The notes: generated from the letters alone by a model not told the origin. DNA of 64,000 bases from Teretinema zuelzerae (GCF_021021555.1 NZ_JAINWA010000003.1:930001-994000); one strand, 5' to 3'; shown: positions 36,891 to 46,398, counted from the stretch's first letter. Program-made: numbers and translations.

Positions 36891-37991
36891 ATGAACAGAT
36901 TTTTTAAAGCGGTCTGCATACCTGCGTCGATAGCCGCGTTCCTGACTTTCGCCTCCTGCGATGCCGATCCCATTTTCTCGGCCATAGAAGAGGAAGTCGC
37001 GATCGCTGACGCCTCCGTCAACGGCTCGGTCACCTCCCTCTTCGGATTCGGCGATTACCTCTGGCTGACCGACGGCTACCTCCGCAGGAAGCCTGCAATG
37101 TCCGGTTCCGACGGCGACTGGAAGTCCATGGACTTCCCCGGAAGCGCTACCCGCTGCCAGCAGATCGCCACGGACGGAACATACATCTATGCTATTTTTC
37201 AGAAAGGCACGAACTGGGATTTCGAATCCGTGCGGTACAGCGCCGACGGCGAAAACTGGACTAATAAGATCGTCATCGGGGAATTACAGGCAAGCGCTAT
37301 ATACAGCGGCGCAAACAGAGTGATTTTCTTCACCGATTCCCGCAGTGGTGCGGTCGATGGTTACGAAATCGACGTTTCAACGTTAGCCGTAACGGCGATA
37401 ACGAACGCGACGAATCTAAAACAGATCACCGGATTCGCGGCAGTGGGAACGACGGTATATTTCTCTACGCGGGAACAAGTGTATTCTCTCGCCGCAGGCG
37501 ACACCGCCGCGACGGCGATCGCGGGAAGCTCGGTTGCCAATGCGCCTTCGGCTTCGATCGCAGGCCTTGCCGCCGACGGAATCAATCTCTACGCGGTGAA
37601 CGCGGGCTACTGCTTCCGCTGGGACGGCGCGAACTGGGGCACATTCGGACATGACACTTCTGACCCGACCGCCTTCGCATACCTTGCCTCAAAGCAACTC
37701 CTCCTGATCGGCGGAAAGTCCGGATACACCGAGGTGGATCTTTCAAACGGAAACGCTTCGCAAACGCCCGGAAAGGCGGCAAATTCTTCGATAGGAACAG
37801 ACGATTATTCGCAGTACAGCGGTTCGATCGATTCCTATCGGGTCGGGAACTTCGTCGTAGTGGAAGATCCGGCGTACAATTCCGCCGGAGACGCGTACAC
37901 CCTGTATCTTACGATCGTGTCGCCGGTAACCACGAGGGCGGGACTTTGGAGCTACTACCCCTCGACTCGTTCCGAGTGGAACCGGGAGTAA
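36891..37991 (+). CDS. Lipoprotein with propeller-like repeats
   Basis: 366 residues with a lipoprotein signal (lipobox FASC near 24). The mature part has repeated blade-like segments (SLFGFGDYLWLTDGYL, QIATDGTYIYAIFQ, GFAAVGTTVYFSTREQVYSL, GLAADGINLYAVNAGY), suggesting a beta-propeller of 5-7 blades. No enzymatic motif. A good ribosome site (GAGGGAG) lies before the ATG. Probably co-transcribed with the upstream barrel gene. It is not a family I recognise. Confidence 0.62.
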   Translation: MNRFFKAVCIPASIAAFLTFASCDADPIFSAIEEEVAIADASVNGSVTSLFGFGDYLWLTDGYLRRKPAMSGSDGDWKSMDFPGSATRCQQIATDGTYIYAIFQKGTNWDFESVRYSADGENWTNKIVIGELQASAIYSGANRVIFFTDSRSGAVDGYEIDVSTLAVTAITNATNLKQITGFAAVGTTVYFSTREQVYSLAAGDTAATAIAGSSVANAPSASIAGLAADGINLYAVNAGYCFRWDGANWGTFGHDTSDPTAFAYLASKQLLLIGGKSGYTEVDLSNGNASQTPGKAANSSIGTDDYSQYSGSIDSYRVGNFVVVEDPAYNSAGDAYTLYLTIVSPVTTRAGLWSYYPSTRSEWNRE

Positions 37992-38076
37992 TACCATCTC
38001 GAGGAATAAACGGGAAGCAGAGGCGGATTTATTTTCAGGGGCGAAGGCGGGAACGCATGAGCCTCTGGCCGCCCGC

Positions 38077-40308
38077 ATGCGCCCCAGAAATCTTGAAGAA
38101 TATATCGGCCAGGATCATATCATCGGCCCCGGCCGCCTCCTCCGCCGCGCCATTCAGGCGGATCAGCTCACCTCGGTCATTTTCTACGGACCGCCCGGGA
38201 CCGGTAAAACAACGCTTGCCCGGGTTATCGCGAACCATACAAAAAGCAATTTCGTCACCCTGAACGCGGTGCTCGCCGGCGTTCAGCAGATACGCGACTC
38301 CATCGCCGCGGCCGAAGACCAGAAACGGCTCTACGGCAGGCGGACGATTCTCTTTGTAGACGAGGTGCACCGATGGAACCGCGCCCAGCAGGACGCCCTC
38401 CTGCCCTGGGTGGAGAACGGCACGATCATCCTGATCGGAGCCACCACGGAAAATCCCTTTTTCGAAGTGAACAAGGCGCTGGTCAGCAGAAGCCGGGTGT
38501 TCCAGCTCAAGGCGCTCCAGCGGGAAGACCTTATGAAAGCCGCCCTCGCCTGCCTCTCGGACGCAGAGCGCGGGTACGGCAGGTGGAAGGTCTCTTTCGA
38601 GGACGGAGCCCTCGAACATCTTGTTGATACCGCCTCCGGCGACGCGCGGAGCCTGCTGAACGCCCTGGAACTCGCGGTGGAAACCTCGGTTCCCTCCTGG
38701 CCGCCCGCAGACGGCGCGGTAATTCTGATAGACAAACAATGCGCAGAAGAAAGCATCCAGAAAAAGGTCGTCCTGTACGACCGGGACGGAGACTATCACT
38801 ACGACGTAATCAGCGCCTTCATCAAGTCGCTTCGGGGAAGGGACCCGGACGCGGCGCTCTACTGGCTCGCGCGCATGATCGCGGCAGGGGAAGACCCTGC
38901 CTTCATTTTCAGGCGGATGATCATTTCGGCCTGCGAAGACACGGGACTCGCCGACCCGCACGCCATAACGGTCGTGGAAAGCTGCGCCGCGGCCTTCGAC
39001 CGCATCGGACTCCCCGAAGGGAGATTTCACCTGACGCACGCCGCGCTCTACCTCGCGACCGCGCCTAAATCGAACAGCGCGATGGCATTCTTCGACGCGC
39101 TGGCGGCCGTTGAGCAGGAAGACACGGAAGTGCCCAACCATCTGAAGGACGGAAACCGGGACGCCGAAGGATTCGGCCACGGCCAGGGGTATCAGTATCC
39201 CCACGCCTGGAAGGACCACTGGGTGGCCCAGCAGTATCTGCCGGACGCGCTCGCGGGGAGAGTGTTTTATTCTCCTTCGACTCAAGGCCATGAAGGCCGC
39301 ATCCGGGAAGAAGTTCTCACGAGGCGGGAGCTTCAGATAGCCTCTATTATAGAAGAAAATCCGCCGGAAGGTCCGGCAGAGCCGGGCCGCTACGACCGCT
39401 TCCATTTCGGGTCTCAGGAAGCCGCCTCGCTCAGGCCGGCCGGCAAGGGAGAGATTCTCACGTTCAGCCCCGGCGGAAGCCGGCGCGACGAATGGCAGAA
39501 ACGAACGGAATCGAACCGCTCGGAGGCCCTCCTCCAGCTCAGAACCGCCATAACCGGGAACGCGGAAATTCTCAGGCATCACCGCATACTCGTCGACGGA
39601 GCGGACGACGGGCTTCTTATTTGGGAAGCCGGACGGCTCGCTCCGGAGGGCTATGCCTGCGGCCTGTGCAGAACGCCTGAGGGGAAAGCGCTGTTGGAGC
39701 AGTACGCGAAGAGCCTTGAAGAGCTCGACCGCCCCGAACTGATCGCGCAGAGCCCGGGAGAGGAAAATCCCTTTGCGGCCCCCTTCGATCGCATACTCGC
39801 CCGGGATCCTGCGCTCACCGCCGAAGGCGTTCTCGCCTGGATACAGGCCCGCCTCCCCTGGTGCGCTCCCGGCGCTCTCATCGTCTGCTCGCTCGCCGTT
39901 CCCTCCCGGGGAATGCGGCTTTCCTCGCTGATACCCGCAGATTCAGAAGGCCTGGTGGAAATCAGGGCGGCGGAAAACGATCTCTACGAGAATCCGGCCG
40001 ACCCGATCTTTTCCTGGAACGCGGCCTCTCTCGCGGCGATGCTGAAAGACGCGGAGTTGAGAGGAAAACTGATTCCGCATGTCCGGAAAGAAAACAGATA
40101 TGTGTCCGAAAAGGATTTGAGGAAATGGCTTTCGCCCGAATCGGCGTACGGAAACGCCCTGGGAAAAAGGCTGACGCACAGCCGCATCGACGACTATGCG
40201 AAAAAGCTGGAAGCCGCGATCCGAAACGGGCCGGTCGCCTGGGAGCGGTTCGAGCTTATCTGCGTTATTCCCGCTTCAGGTGAAGGCGCTCGAATTCCTG
40301 CGGATTGA
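38077..40308 (+). CDS. rarA: RarA/MgsA AAA+ ATPase fused to a C-terminal domain
   Basis: Replication-fork maintenance ATPase. Walker A is GPPGTGKTTLARVIA, Walker B is LFVDEVHRWN, sensor 1 is LIGATTENPFFEVNKAL, and the tetramerisation region follows to about residue 430 (NHLKDGNRDA, GYQYPHAW). The remaining 310 residues resemble a Rossmann/methyltransferase-like domain (ILVDGADDGLLIWEAGRLAPE), as in the RarA fusion proteins of cyanobacteria and some spirochaetes. The listed ATG is the first available, but the conserved RarA N-terminus (EPLAAR before MRPRNLEEYIGQ) is encoded in frame just upstream. There is no ATG, GTG or TTG between 37930 and 38076, so the true start may be non-canonical. The 3' end overlaps the convergent GGDEF/EAL gene by 44 bp. 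Confidence 0.85.
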   Translation: MRPRNLEEYIGQDHIIGPGRLLRRAIQADQLTSVIFYGPPGTGKTTLARVIANHTKSNFVTLNAVLAGVQQIRDSIAAAEDQKRLYGRRTILFVDEVHRWNRAQQDALLPWVENGTIILIGATTENPFFEVNKALVSRSRVFQLKALQREDLMKAALACLSDAERGYGRWKVSFEDGALEHLVDTASGDARSLLNALELAVETSVPSWPPADGAVILIDKQCAEESIQKKVVLYDRDGDYHYDVISAFIKSLRGRDPDAALYWLARMIAAGEDPAFIFRRMIISACEDTGLADPHAITVVESCAAAFDRIGLPEGRFHLTHAALYLATAPKSNSAMAFFDALAAVEQEDTEVPNHLKDGNRDAEGFGHGQGYQYPHAWKDHWVAQQYLPDALAGRVFYSPSTQGHEGRIREEVLTRRELQIASIIEENPPEGPAEPGRYDRFHFGSQEAASLRPAGKGEILTFSPGGSRRDEWQKRTESNRSEALLQLRTAITGNAEILRHHRILVDGADDGLLIWEAGRLAPEGYACGLCRTPEGKALLEQYAKSLEELDRPELIAQSPGEENPFAAPFDRILARDPALTAEGVLAWIQARLPWCAPGALIVCSLAVPSRGMRLSSLIPADSEGLVEIRAAENDLYENPADPIFSWNAASLAAMLKDAELRGKLIPHVRKENRYVSEKDLRKWLSPESAYGNALGKRLTHSRIDDYAKKLEAAIRNGPVAWERFELICVIPASGEGARIPAD

Positions 40309-42580
40309 CCGGCTTTCCGAAAAAATACCCCTGAATCTCGTCGCATCCCAGATGATCGAGAATGGCGAGCTGGCTCTCGTCTTCCACGCCTTCCGCAATG
40401 GTGCGCAGCCCGAGGGCTGTCGCGATCATGACGATTGCTTGAACGATCTGGCGGTCGGTCTCGTTGTCGGCGAGGCCGTCGACCAGGGGTTTGGCGATTT
40501 TCAGGTAATCGATTTCAAAGCGTTTCAGATAGCTTAAGGATGAATAGCCGGTGCCGAAGTCGTCGATGGAAAGGGAAATATTCCGGCGGGAGAGCTCCTT
40601 GAAGAGATCCGCCAGCACTTTCTCGCCCTTCATGGCGCTGCGTTCGGTAACCTCGAGGTTGATCCACTTCGGCTCGGCGCCGGCTTCGGCGAGCAGGGCG
40701 TCCAGTTTCGAAACGAAACGGGGATCGTCGAGCTGCAGGGGGGAGATGTTGATTCCCATGGCAAGCGAGAGGCCGTATCGGCGGTTCCACTCGGTTATCT
40801 GGCGTATCGATTCCTTCATCACCCATTCGCTCAAAGGAATGATGACGCCGTTTTCCTCCGCGATGGAAATGAAGGCGTCCGGAGGAACGAAGCCGAGTTC
40901 CGAGGAATTCCAGCGGAGCAGCGCCTCCATCCCGATGAGCTGCTTGGAGTGCGCGGTGTACTGCGGCTGATACACCAGGCTGAACTCGCCAGGGATGGGC
41001 GCCTTTTTTAAGGCAAGATCTATTTGATGCTGGCGCTCTACGCCTTCGTTCGCGGTATGATCGAAGAAGGACACGCCGGAAACGCCGCTGCCCTTTGCGA
41101 TATACATGGCGATGTCCGCGTGGCGCATCAGGTCTCCGCGGGTATGCGCGTCGTCCGGGAAAACGGCGACTCCGATGCTTACTCCGATATGAAGCGTGAA
41201 ATTCCCGACCTGGACCGGCGCGCTGCACAGGCCCATGAGCTGCTGCACCAGGGGAAGGATCGGGTCGGCTGCGGGCTTCCGGCATACCACCCCGAACTCG
41301 TCGCCGCCGAGGCGCGCGAAAAGAATACGGTCTTCCGACAAGGTTTCGAAGCGCTTTCCGAACTGGCGAAGAATGAGATCGCCGACGTCGTGGCCGTAGG
41401 TGTCGTTAATCGTTTTAAAACGGTTGAAATCAAGGAGGATCATCCAGATTTTTTCCGATGCCTGCGCCTCTGCGAGCCAGCGTTCTACCTCGTCCATGAA
41501 AAACTTCCGGTTGTACTGTCCGGTGATCGCGTCCTTGTGAACGAGGTTTTCCAGGGTTTGGTTCATAATCTGCAGTTCCCGGGTGCGCTCCTGGACGAGG
41601 GCGTCGAGGCGCCGGGTCTCGATGTCTTTTTCTTCCAGTTCGAGCTCCCGCCTGACCAGACGGTGGATGATGAGGCTCACCGCCTGATGCAGGAGAATGA
41701 CGGAGGCGAAAAATACGACTTCCAGGGAGGTCGGCGGCCGGATAAAGGAGGCTATCAAGGGAATAGCGAGCAGCAGGAGCGCGCGGTTAATCCGTGCGAC
41801 GATGCCTTTATCGCGCGACGGCCCGATGGCGACAGCCGTCGGGAAGTCGATGAATACTATGGAGGCGAAGCCAAGCAAGGCTATCGAAACCATGTATACG
41901 ACATCGATCAGGGAATTCGGAACGTACATATCATGAAAGATTTCATACACGTATACGAAATCGATGAGGGCGTAGGTAAAAATCGCCGTAAACATGATTT
42001 TTATATAGAAGGGAATACGGTCCCTTCTGAGGGTCAGGTAGACGGAGACGCCGAAGGTGATGAGGAAAAGATCGACGATCAGGTAGAGCGAGGCGCTTAA
42101 GACCTCGTGGTCGAAAGACAACATCGACAAGAACTGCTCGTGGAAGAATACCGTATACACTGATCCGATGAGGACGGAAAAAATGGCGGCGAGGTCGATC
42201 AGAAACTGGAAGGACGCCCATCTGCGCCGATCGTAGAAAGCGATGTACAAAAAGGCTAAAAGGTAGGCAACGCCGGGCAGCAGATAGAGGTACATGAGAA
42301 ACACGTTTTCGTCCGGATTGCCGGGACCGGCTGCCTCCTGCACCGCCCAGATCAGATCGGCGATTCCCCAGATTCCGGCGCCCGAGGCTATAGAATACCA
42401 GGGAAAGCGGTTGTCGGGCATGGAGAGCGCCGCGCGGAGAGCGTACCAGGCGCACGCGAAGGACAACAGGGGGGAAAGAATGTTTCCGTACAGGTCGAGG
42501 CCGAGATACGACACCGCGGCATAGGACAGAAGAAGCGCGCCGATTATGGATGAACGAAGGACAGTGCGTCCCAGAATCAT
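40265..42580 (-). CDS. Membrane-bound GGDEF-EAL cyclic di-GMP enzyme
   Basis: 771 residues: about eight N-terminal membrane helices (1-310), a short coiled coil, a GGDEF domain (ARLGGDEFGVV near 425) and an EAL domain (GMEALLRW near 550, EVTERS, DDFGTGYSSLSYLKRF, AEGVEDE). GGDEF and EAL signatures are intact, so both cyclase and phosphodiesterase activity are possible. The usual LKID is LKIAK, a change next to a catalytic Lys. No RxxD inhibitory site was seen before GGDEF. It has GAGGTG before the ATG. The membrane part probably senses an unknown signal. Confidence 0.88.
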   Translation of the reverse strand: MILGRTVLRSSIIGALLLSYAAVSYLGLDLYGNILSPLLSFACAWYALRAALSMPDNRFPWYSIASGAGIWGIADLIWAVQEAAGPGNPDENVFLMYLYLLPGVAYLLAFLYIAFYDRRRWASFQFLIDLAAIFSVLIGSVYTVFFHEQFLSMLSFDHEVLSASLYLIVDLFLITFGVSVYLTLRRDRIPFYIKIMFTAIFTYALIDFVYVYEIFHDMYVPNSLIDVVYMVSIALLGFASIVFIDFPTAVAIGPSRDKGIVARINRALLLLAIPLIASFIRPPTSLEVVFFASVILLHQAVSLIIHRLVRRELELEEKDIETRRLDALVQERTRELQIMNQTLENLVHKDAITGQYNRKFFMDEVERWLAEAQASEKIWMILLDFNRFKTINDTYGHDVGDLILRQFGKRFETLSEDRILFARLGGDEFGVVCRKPAADPILPLVQQLMGLCSAPVQVGNFTLHIGVSIGVAVFPDDAHTRGDLMRHADIAMYIAKGSGVSGVSFFDHTANEGVERQHQIDLALKKAPIPGEFSLVYQPQYTAHSKQLIGMEALLRWNSSELGFVPPDAFISIAEENGVIIPLSEWVMKESIRQITEWNRRYGLSLAMGINISPLQLDDPRFVSKLDALLAEAGAEPKWINLEVTERSAMKGEKVLADLFKELSRRNISLSIDDFGTGYSSLSYLKRFEIDYLKIAKPLVDGLADNETDRQIVQAIVMIATALGLRTIAEGVEDESQLAILDHLGCDEIQGYFFGKPVNPQEFERLHLKRE

Positions 42581-42697
42581 TGAATCACCTCTGCTACTAC
42601 TGTATGCCGTAAGCCGCGTATTTGCAAAAGGTTTCGGCTACTTGATTCGCTCTTTTTTTCACGGTATCATGGGAAAATCCCAGTCAAGGAGTTGTCG

Positions 42698-43330
42698 ATG
42701 AAGCTTATATTTTTGGGTCCCCCCGGAGCGGGCAAAGGAACTCTCGCCGCTCTCGTAGCCGGCCTGTACAAGATCCCCCATATTTCCACGGGAGAGATTT
42801 TCCGCGCAGCGATCCGGGAAAAAACGCCGCTCGGACTCAAGGTTCAGGCGATCATTGACGCCGGACAGCTGGTCAGCGACGACATCACCATCGAGCTGGT
42901 GCGCGAACGGCTGGCGAAGGCCGACGCCGGAAACGGATTCATCCTTGACGGCTTTCCCCGTACCATTCCCCAGGCCGAAGCCCTGGCGACCATCGTGGCC
43001 GTCGACGCGGCGGTCAACTTCGATATCGCAGACGGAGACGTGGTGTCCCGCCTTTCAGGCCGCCGCGTGTGCAAGGCCTGCAGCCAGAACTACCATGTCG
43101 ACTACATGAGGCCGAAGGTGGACGGGATCTGCGATAAGTGCGGCGGAGAGCTGTTCATCCGCGAGGACGACAAGATCGAAGCGATCACCAAAAGGCTCGA
43201 AGTATACCGTGCCCAAACCGCGCCGCTGATCGACCACTACCGCAAAGCGGGCAAGCTCGTCGACATAGACGCACGACCGGCGAGCGGAGTCGTTCTGGAA
43301 AGCTTCCAGAAAGTATTCCCCGTTAAATAA
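42698..43330 (+). CDS. adk: Adenylate kinase
   Basis: AMP + ATP = 2 ADP. P-loop GPPGAGKGTLA, AMP site STGEIFRAAI, DGFPRT, and a zinc-type LID with four cysteines (CKACSQNYHVD, then CDKCGGE). The 210-residue length is normal. The ATG at 42698 has AAGGAG 8 bases upstream; a TTG two codons earlier is less likely. Confidence 0.97.
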   Translation: MKLIFLGPPGAGKGTLAALVAGLYKIPHISTGEIFRAAIREKTPLGLKVQAIIDAGQLVSDDITIELVRERLAKADAGNGFILDGFPRTIPQAEALATIVAVDAAVNFDIADGDVVSRLSGRRVCKACSQNYHVDYMRPKVDGICDKCGGELFIREDDKIEAITKRLEVYRAQTAPLIDHYRKAGKLVDIDARPASGVVLESFQKVFPVK

Positions 43331-43353
43331 CCGTTCAAACACACAGTCCGCCC

Positions 43354-44544
43354 TTACCGGCGGAAGCGGTCTTGAGGAACCTCCTCGAAGTACCGCCTCA
43401 GCAAACCCCTGATTTCGTCGGGGGTTTGCGCGTTTTGGATCTTCATCTTGATGTGGTGGGCGAAGACGAAGTTTTCGCAATAATAAAAAAAGAAGCGGCG
43501 GGCGCGAGAGATGTGGAACTCGGGCGGTTGGCATTGGACGAGCGTGTCCAAAAAAAAGTCGGCGATTTCCAGATGGTCCCGGTAAGGGTCGGCGTCGGTC
43601 ACGGAAGTTCCTGCGCACGGGGCGTCGGCTGCGGACGCGGAGCTGTCTGCGGACGCGCCGCGATCTGCAGGCACGGTGCGGTCTGCGGGCACGGTGCGGT
43701 CTGCAGGCACGGTGCGATCTGCGGGCACGGCGCGATCTGCGGACGCGGCGCGATCTGCGGGCACGGTAAGATCTGCGGGCACGGTGCGATCTGCGGGCAC
43801 GGCGCGATCTGCGGGCACGGCGGCGGCGCGCTGGATGTCGCCGAAGATCCAGGGGGTGCGGACGGCGGCGCGGCCGATCATGATGCCGGCGCAGGGCCAG
43901 GACTGAGCGTAGGAGAGCGCGTCGGAAGCGTTCGAAATGTCCCCGTTTCCGTACACGGGAACGGGCAGTGAGGAAGCAAGGGCCCCGACGAAAGAAGGGC
44001 GAGCAGGGCGGCTGTATTTGTCCCTGCGAATGCGGGGATGAAGGGTGATGAGCTCGACCCCCTCGCTTACGAGCGTCCGGCAGAATTCCAGGAGGCGCTT
44101 TTCGTCCTCGTTCTCGCCCAGGCGAAGCTTGACGCTCAGGCGCCGCGGCGTTGCCGCCCCTGCCGTGTCGAGAGCGCGTCTGACGCCCCCCACCATTTCC
44201 GCAACTTCAGAAAGAGGCTTTCCCATCCACGCGACGCCGGCGCCGGTTTTGGCGATGTCGGGAGCCGAGCAGCCCATGTTTATATCCACCCCGATGCCGC
44301 CTTCGCGGGCGAGCAGAGAGGCGGCCTTAGACAGGGAATCAGGCGAGGCTCCGGTGAGCTGCCATACCATGCGCTCCGGGCAGGGAGCGGACCGGACGTA
44401 CCAGTGTTCGAACTTGCCTCCGGCGACGAAGGTGGAGGCATTGATCATTTCGGAAAAATATTCGTCCGGGTCTCCCCAGCGGTGGATCAGAAGGCGGAGA
44501 GCTTCATGGCTCAGGGTTGCCATCGGAGCAAGAGCGGTTTTCAT
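43354..44544 (-). CDS. tRNA-dihydrouridine synthase with repeat insertion
   Basis: FMN-dependent Dus enzyme reducing uridines in tRNA. APMATLSHEALR, NMGCSAPDIAKTGAG (catalytic Cys near 90), SVKLRLG, ITLHPRIRRDKYS and GNGDISNASDAL mark the TIM barrel, and the C-terminal helical RNA-binding domain (FHISRARRFFFYYCENFVFAHH) is intact. Between them lies about 60 residues of hexapeptide repeat (VPADRT type) not found in typical Dus; it falls at the domain junction after PWIFGDIQ, so activity could survive. Convergent with adk. Confidence 0.88.
   Translation of the reverse strand: MKTALAPMATLSHEALRLLIHRWGDPDEYFSEMINASTFVAGGKFEHWYVRSAPCPERMVWQLTGASPDSLSKAASLLAREGGIGVDINMGCSAPDIAKTGAGVAWMGKPLSEVAEMVGGVRRALDTAGAATPRRLSVKLRLGENEDEKRLLEFCRTLVSEGVELITLHPRIRRDKYSRPARPSFVGALASSLPVPVYGNGDISNASDALSYAQSWPCAGIMIGRAAVRTPWIFGDIQRAAAVPADRAVPADRTVPADLTVPADRAASADRAVPADRTVPADRTVPADRTVPADRGASADSSASAADAPCAGTSVTDADPYRDHLEIADFFLDTLVQCQPPEFHISRARRFFFYYCENFVFAHHIKMKIQNAQTPDEIRGLLRRYFEEVPQDRFRR
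43645..43824. repeat. Ten 18-bp tandem repeats inside dus
   Basis: Ten units in perfect 18-bp register (starts at 43645, 43663, and so on to 43807), consensus ATCTGCGGGCACGGTGCG, encoding VPADRT, VPADRA or ASADRA on the minus strand. The unit is a multiple of 3. Confidence 0.95.
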
Positions 44545-44572
44545 AGACGGTAAGTCTACCAGTTTTCGCAGG

Positions 44573-44602
44573 TTGTAAAAAGAAGGGTCCTTCGTTTATA
44601 CT
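44573..44602 (+). promoter_or_regulatory. Promoter of the flavodiiron protein gene
   Basis: TTGTAA (44573-44578), 18-base spacer, TATACT (44597-44602). The spacer contains a GAAGG/CCTTC inverted repeat that could be an operator. GGAGG precedes the ATG by 7 bases. Confidence 0.55.
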
Positions 44603-44628
44603 GCTGAAAATACTCATCGGAGGACATA

Positions 44629-45846
44629 ATGAACGCTCACGAAATTACGCCCGGCGTATTCGCCATTCATGCCGATATAAAATCCGCCGCCCGGTTCGAG
44701 GGAATCTGGCCGATTCCGCACGGTGTCACCCTGAACTCCTACATTGTGAAGGGAGAAAAAACAGCCCTCATCGATCTCGCCAAAGACTGGTCCGGATCCA
44801 TCGAACAGTACGAACGCCAGCTCGAAACGGCGGGAACCTCATTCGAAGCGATCGACTATCTCATACTGAACCACCTCGAGCCCGACCACACCGCCTTCAT
44901 CGTGGAGCTCCGCAAGCGGAACCCGAAGGCCGAAATCCTTTCAACGCCGAAGGGAATCGCCCTGGTGAAGAACTTTTTCAAGATTCCGGAAGGACTGCGC
45001 GAGGTGAAAACCGGAGACTCTCTCGATCTGGGAGCCGGCCGGGTGCTCGAGTTTTTCGAAACGCCGAACATCCACTGGCCGGAAACCATGATGACCTACG
45101 ACCGCGCGGGAGGAACCCTTTTCAGCTGCGACGCCTTCGGTTCCTACGGCACGCTCGGAGACCGGGTCTTCGACGACGAGTTCACCGCCGAAGAGCACGC
45201 GTTCTACGAGCACGAATCCCTGCGCTACTATTCGAACATCGTTTCCAGTTTTTCTGCCTTCGTGACGAAGGCGCTGGACAAGCTGAAAGCACTCGAAGTG
45301 AAAACCGTCGCGCCGAGCCACGGCATCATCTGGAGAAAAAACCCGAAGACAATCTGCGACCGCTACGCGAAGTACGCAGGATACAACACGGGAACCGCGC
45401 CATGCGAAAAGGAAATCTGCATAATCTGGGGATCGATGTACGGCTACACCAAAGCGGGACTCGAGGCGGTCATTGCCGGAATCGAAGCGGAAAAAGTCCC
45501 CTACACCATCCATCAGGTTCCCGACACCGACGCGAGCTTCGTGCTTGCCGACGCGTACAAGGCCGCGGGACTCGTCATCGCGATGCCGACCTATGAGTAC
45601 AAGATGTTCCCTCCGATGGCCCACATCCTCGACCTCTTCGAGCGAAAGCACTTCACCGGAAAGAAAGCGCTCCGCATCGGAAGCTGGGGCTGGGTCGGCG
45701 GAGCGAAGAAGGAATACGAAGAGCGGATCGCCGCATTCAAGTGGACCAGCGTCGAAAGCGTCGAATGGCAGGGAGTCGCCTCCGAAGCCGACCTCGCGCT
45801 CCTGAAGGAACGCGGCCGCGAACTGGCGAAACTCGTAAAAGAGTAA
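44629..45846 (+). CDS. fprA: A-type flavoprotein (flavodiiron protein, FprA-like)
   Basis: Cytoplasmic reductase of O2 (or NO) that protects anaerobes and microaerophiles. The N-terminal metallo-beta-lactamase domain carries the diiron ligands HLEPDH near 82-87, a later ligand Asp in SCDAFGSYG and His in VAPSHGIIW. The C-terminal flavodoxin domain (WGSMYGYTKAGLE, MPTYEYKMFPPM) binds FMN. The 405 residues match class A enzymes without extra domains. No rubredoxin gene is adjacent. A single-gene unit with its own promoter and terminator. Confidence 0.93.
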   Translation: MNAHEITPGVFAIHADIKSAARFEGIWPIPHGVTLNSYIVKGEKTALIDLAKDWSGSIEQYERQLETAGTSFEAIDYLILNHLEPDHTAFIVELRKRNPKAEILSTPKGIALVKNFFKIPEGLREVKTGDSLDLGAGRVLEFFETPNIHWPETMMTYDRAGGTLFSCDAFGSYGTLGDRVFDDEFTAEEHAFYEHESLRYYSNIVSSFSAFVTKALDKLKALEVKTVAPSHGIIWRKNPKTICDRYAKYAGYNTGTAPCEKEICIIWGSMYGYTKAGLEAVIAGIEAEKVPYTIHQVPDTDASFVLADAYKAAGLVIAMPTYEYKMFPPMAHILDLFERKHFTGKKALRIGSWGWVGGAKKEYEERIAAFKWTSVESVEWQGVASEADLALLKERGRELAKLVKE

Positions 45847-45873
45847 ACGGCATTACAGCCGCTGGACGATGAA

Positions 45874-45908
45874 AACGCCCCCTGGAAGCAGACGCTTCAG
45901 GGGGCGTT
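45874..45908 (+). terminator. Terminator after the flavodiiron gene
   Basis: Perfect 11-bp arms (AACGCCCCCTG and CAGGGGGCGTT) with an inner AAGC/GCTT stem; the downstream T run is weak (CTTGTCT). Confidence 0.75.
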
Positions 45909-45966
45909 CTTGTCTCCGCGGGCCTGAACCGGGTATTCTGGAAACAACCGGAGGACCCGTGAGTAC

Positions 45967-46398
45967 ATGAAAAACATCGAAGCAGTCGCGGCCGTCATTA
46001 TGCAAGGCGGCCGCGTCTTTTGCGCGCAACGCAAGGACGAAGGGGAGACCGCAAGGCTCTGGGAATTTCCCGGCGGAAAGATCGAAGCAGGAGAAACGCA
46101 CAGCCAGGCGCTCGAGCGGGAAATCAGAGAAGAACTTGAAGCCGGGATTTCGGTGGAAGATTTTATAATGACGGTCAGCTATCAGTACGTCCATTTCAAT
46201 CTGACGATGCATGCCTATCGCTGCCGCCTGACAAGCGGAGAAATAGTTTTGCGCGAACACCTCGAGTCGCGCTGGCTCGCCGCGGATGAATTGGATTCGC
46301 TGCCCTGGGCGCCGGCGGACCTCCCGATAGTCGCGCGGGCGAAGGAGCTGCTGGAGCGGGAGGGAAGCTCAGCGGACGACGGAATAGTCACGCGCTAA
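45967..46398 (+). CDS. MutT/Nudix hydrolase (nucleotide-sanitising type), copy 1
   Basis: 143 residues with a full Nudix box (GKIEAGETHSQALEREIREELEAG). The context FCAQRKDEGETARLWEFPGGK resembles MutT/NudG enzymes that hydrolyse oxidised or hydroxylated dNTPs. A second, diverged copy lies at 52.2 kb in front of a helicase. A GGAGG stands 13 bases before the ATG, longer than usual. Its 3' end overlaps the convergent amidase gene by 30 bp. Confidence 0.88.
   Translation: MKNIEAVAAVIMQGGRVFCAQRKDEGETARLWEFPGGKIEAGETHSQALEREIREELEAGISVEDFIMTVSYQYVHFNLTMHAYRCRLTSGEIVLREHLESRWLAADELDSLPWAPADLPIVARAKELLEREGSSADDGIVTR

Noticed and set aside
43376-43971. Gly/Cys-rich open frame antisense to dus
   Set aside because: It is the complement of the 18-bp repeats and the surrounding dus gene, with no start signals.
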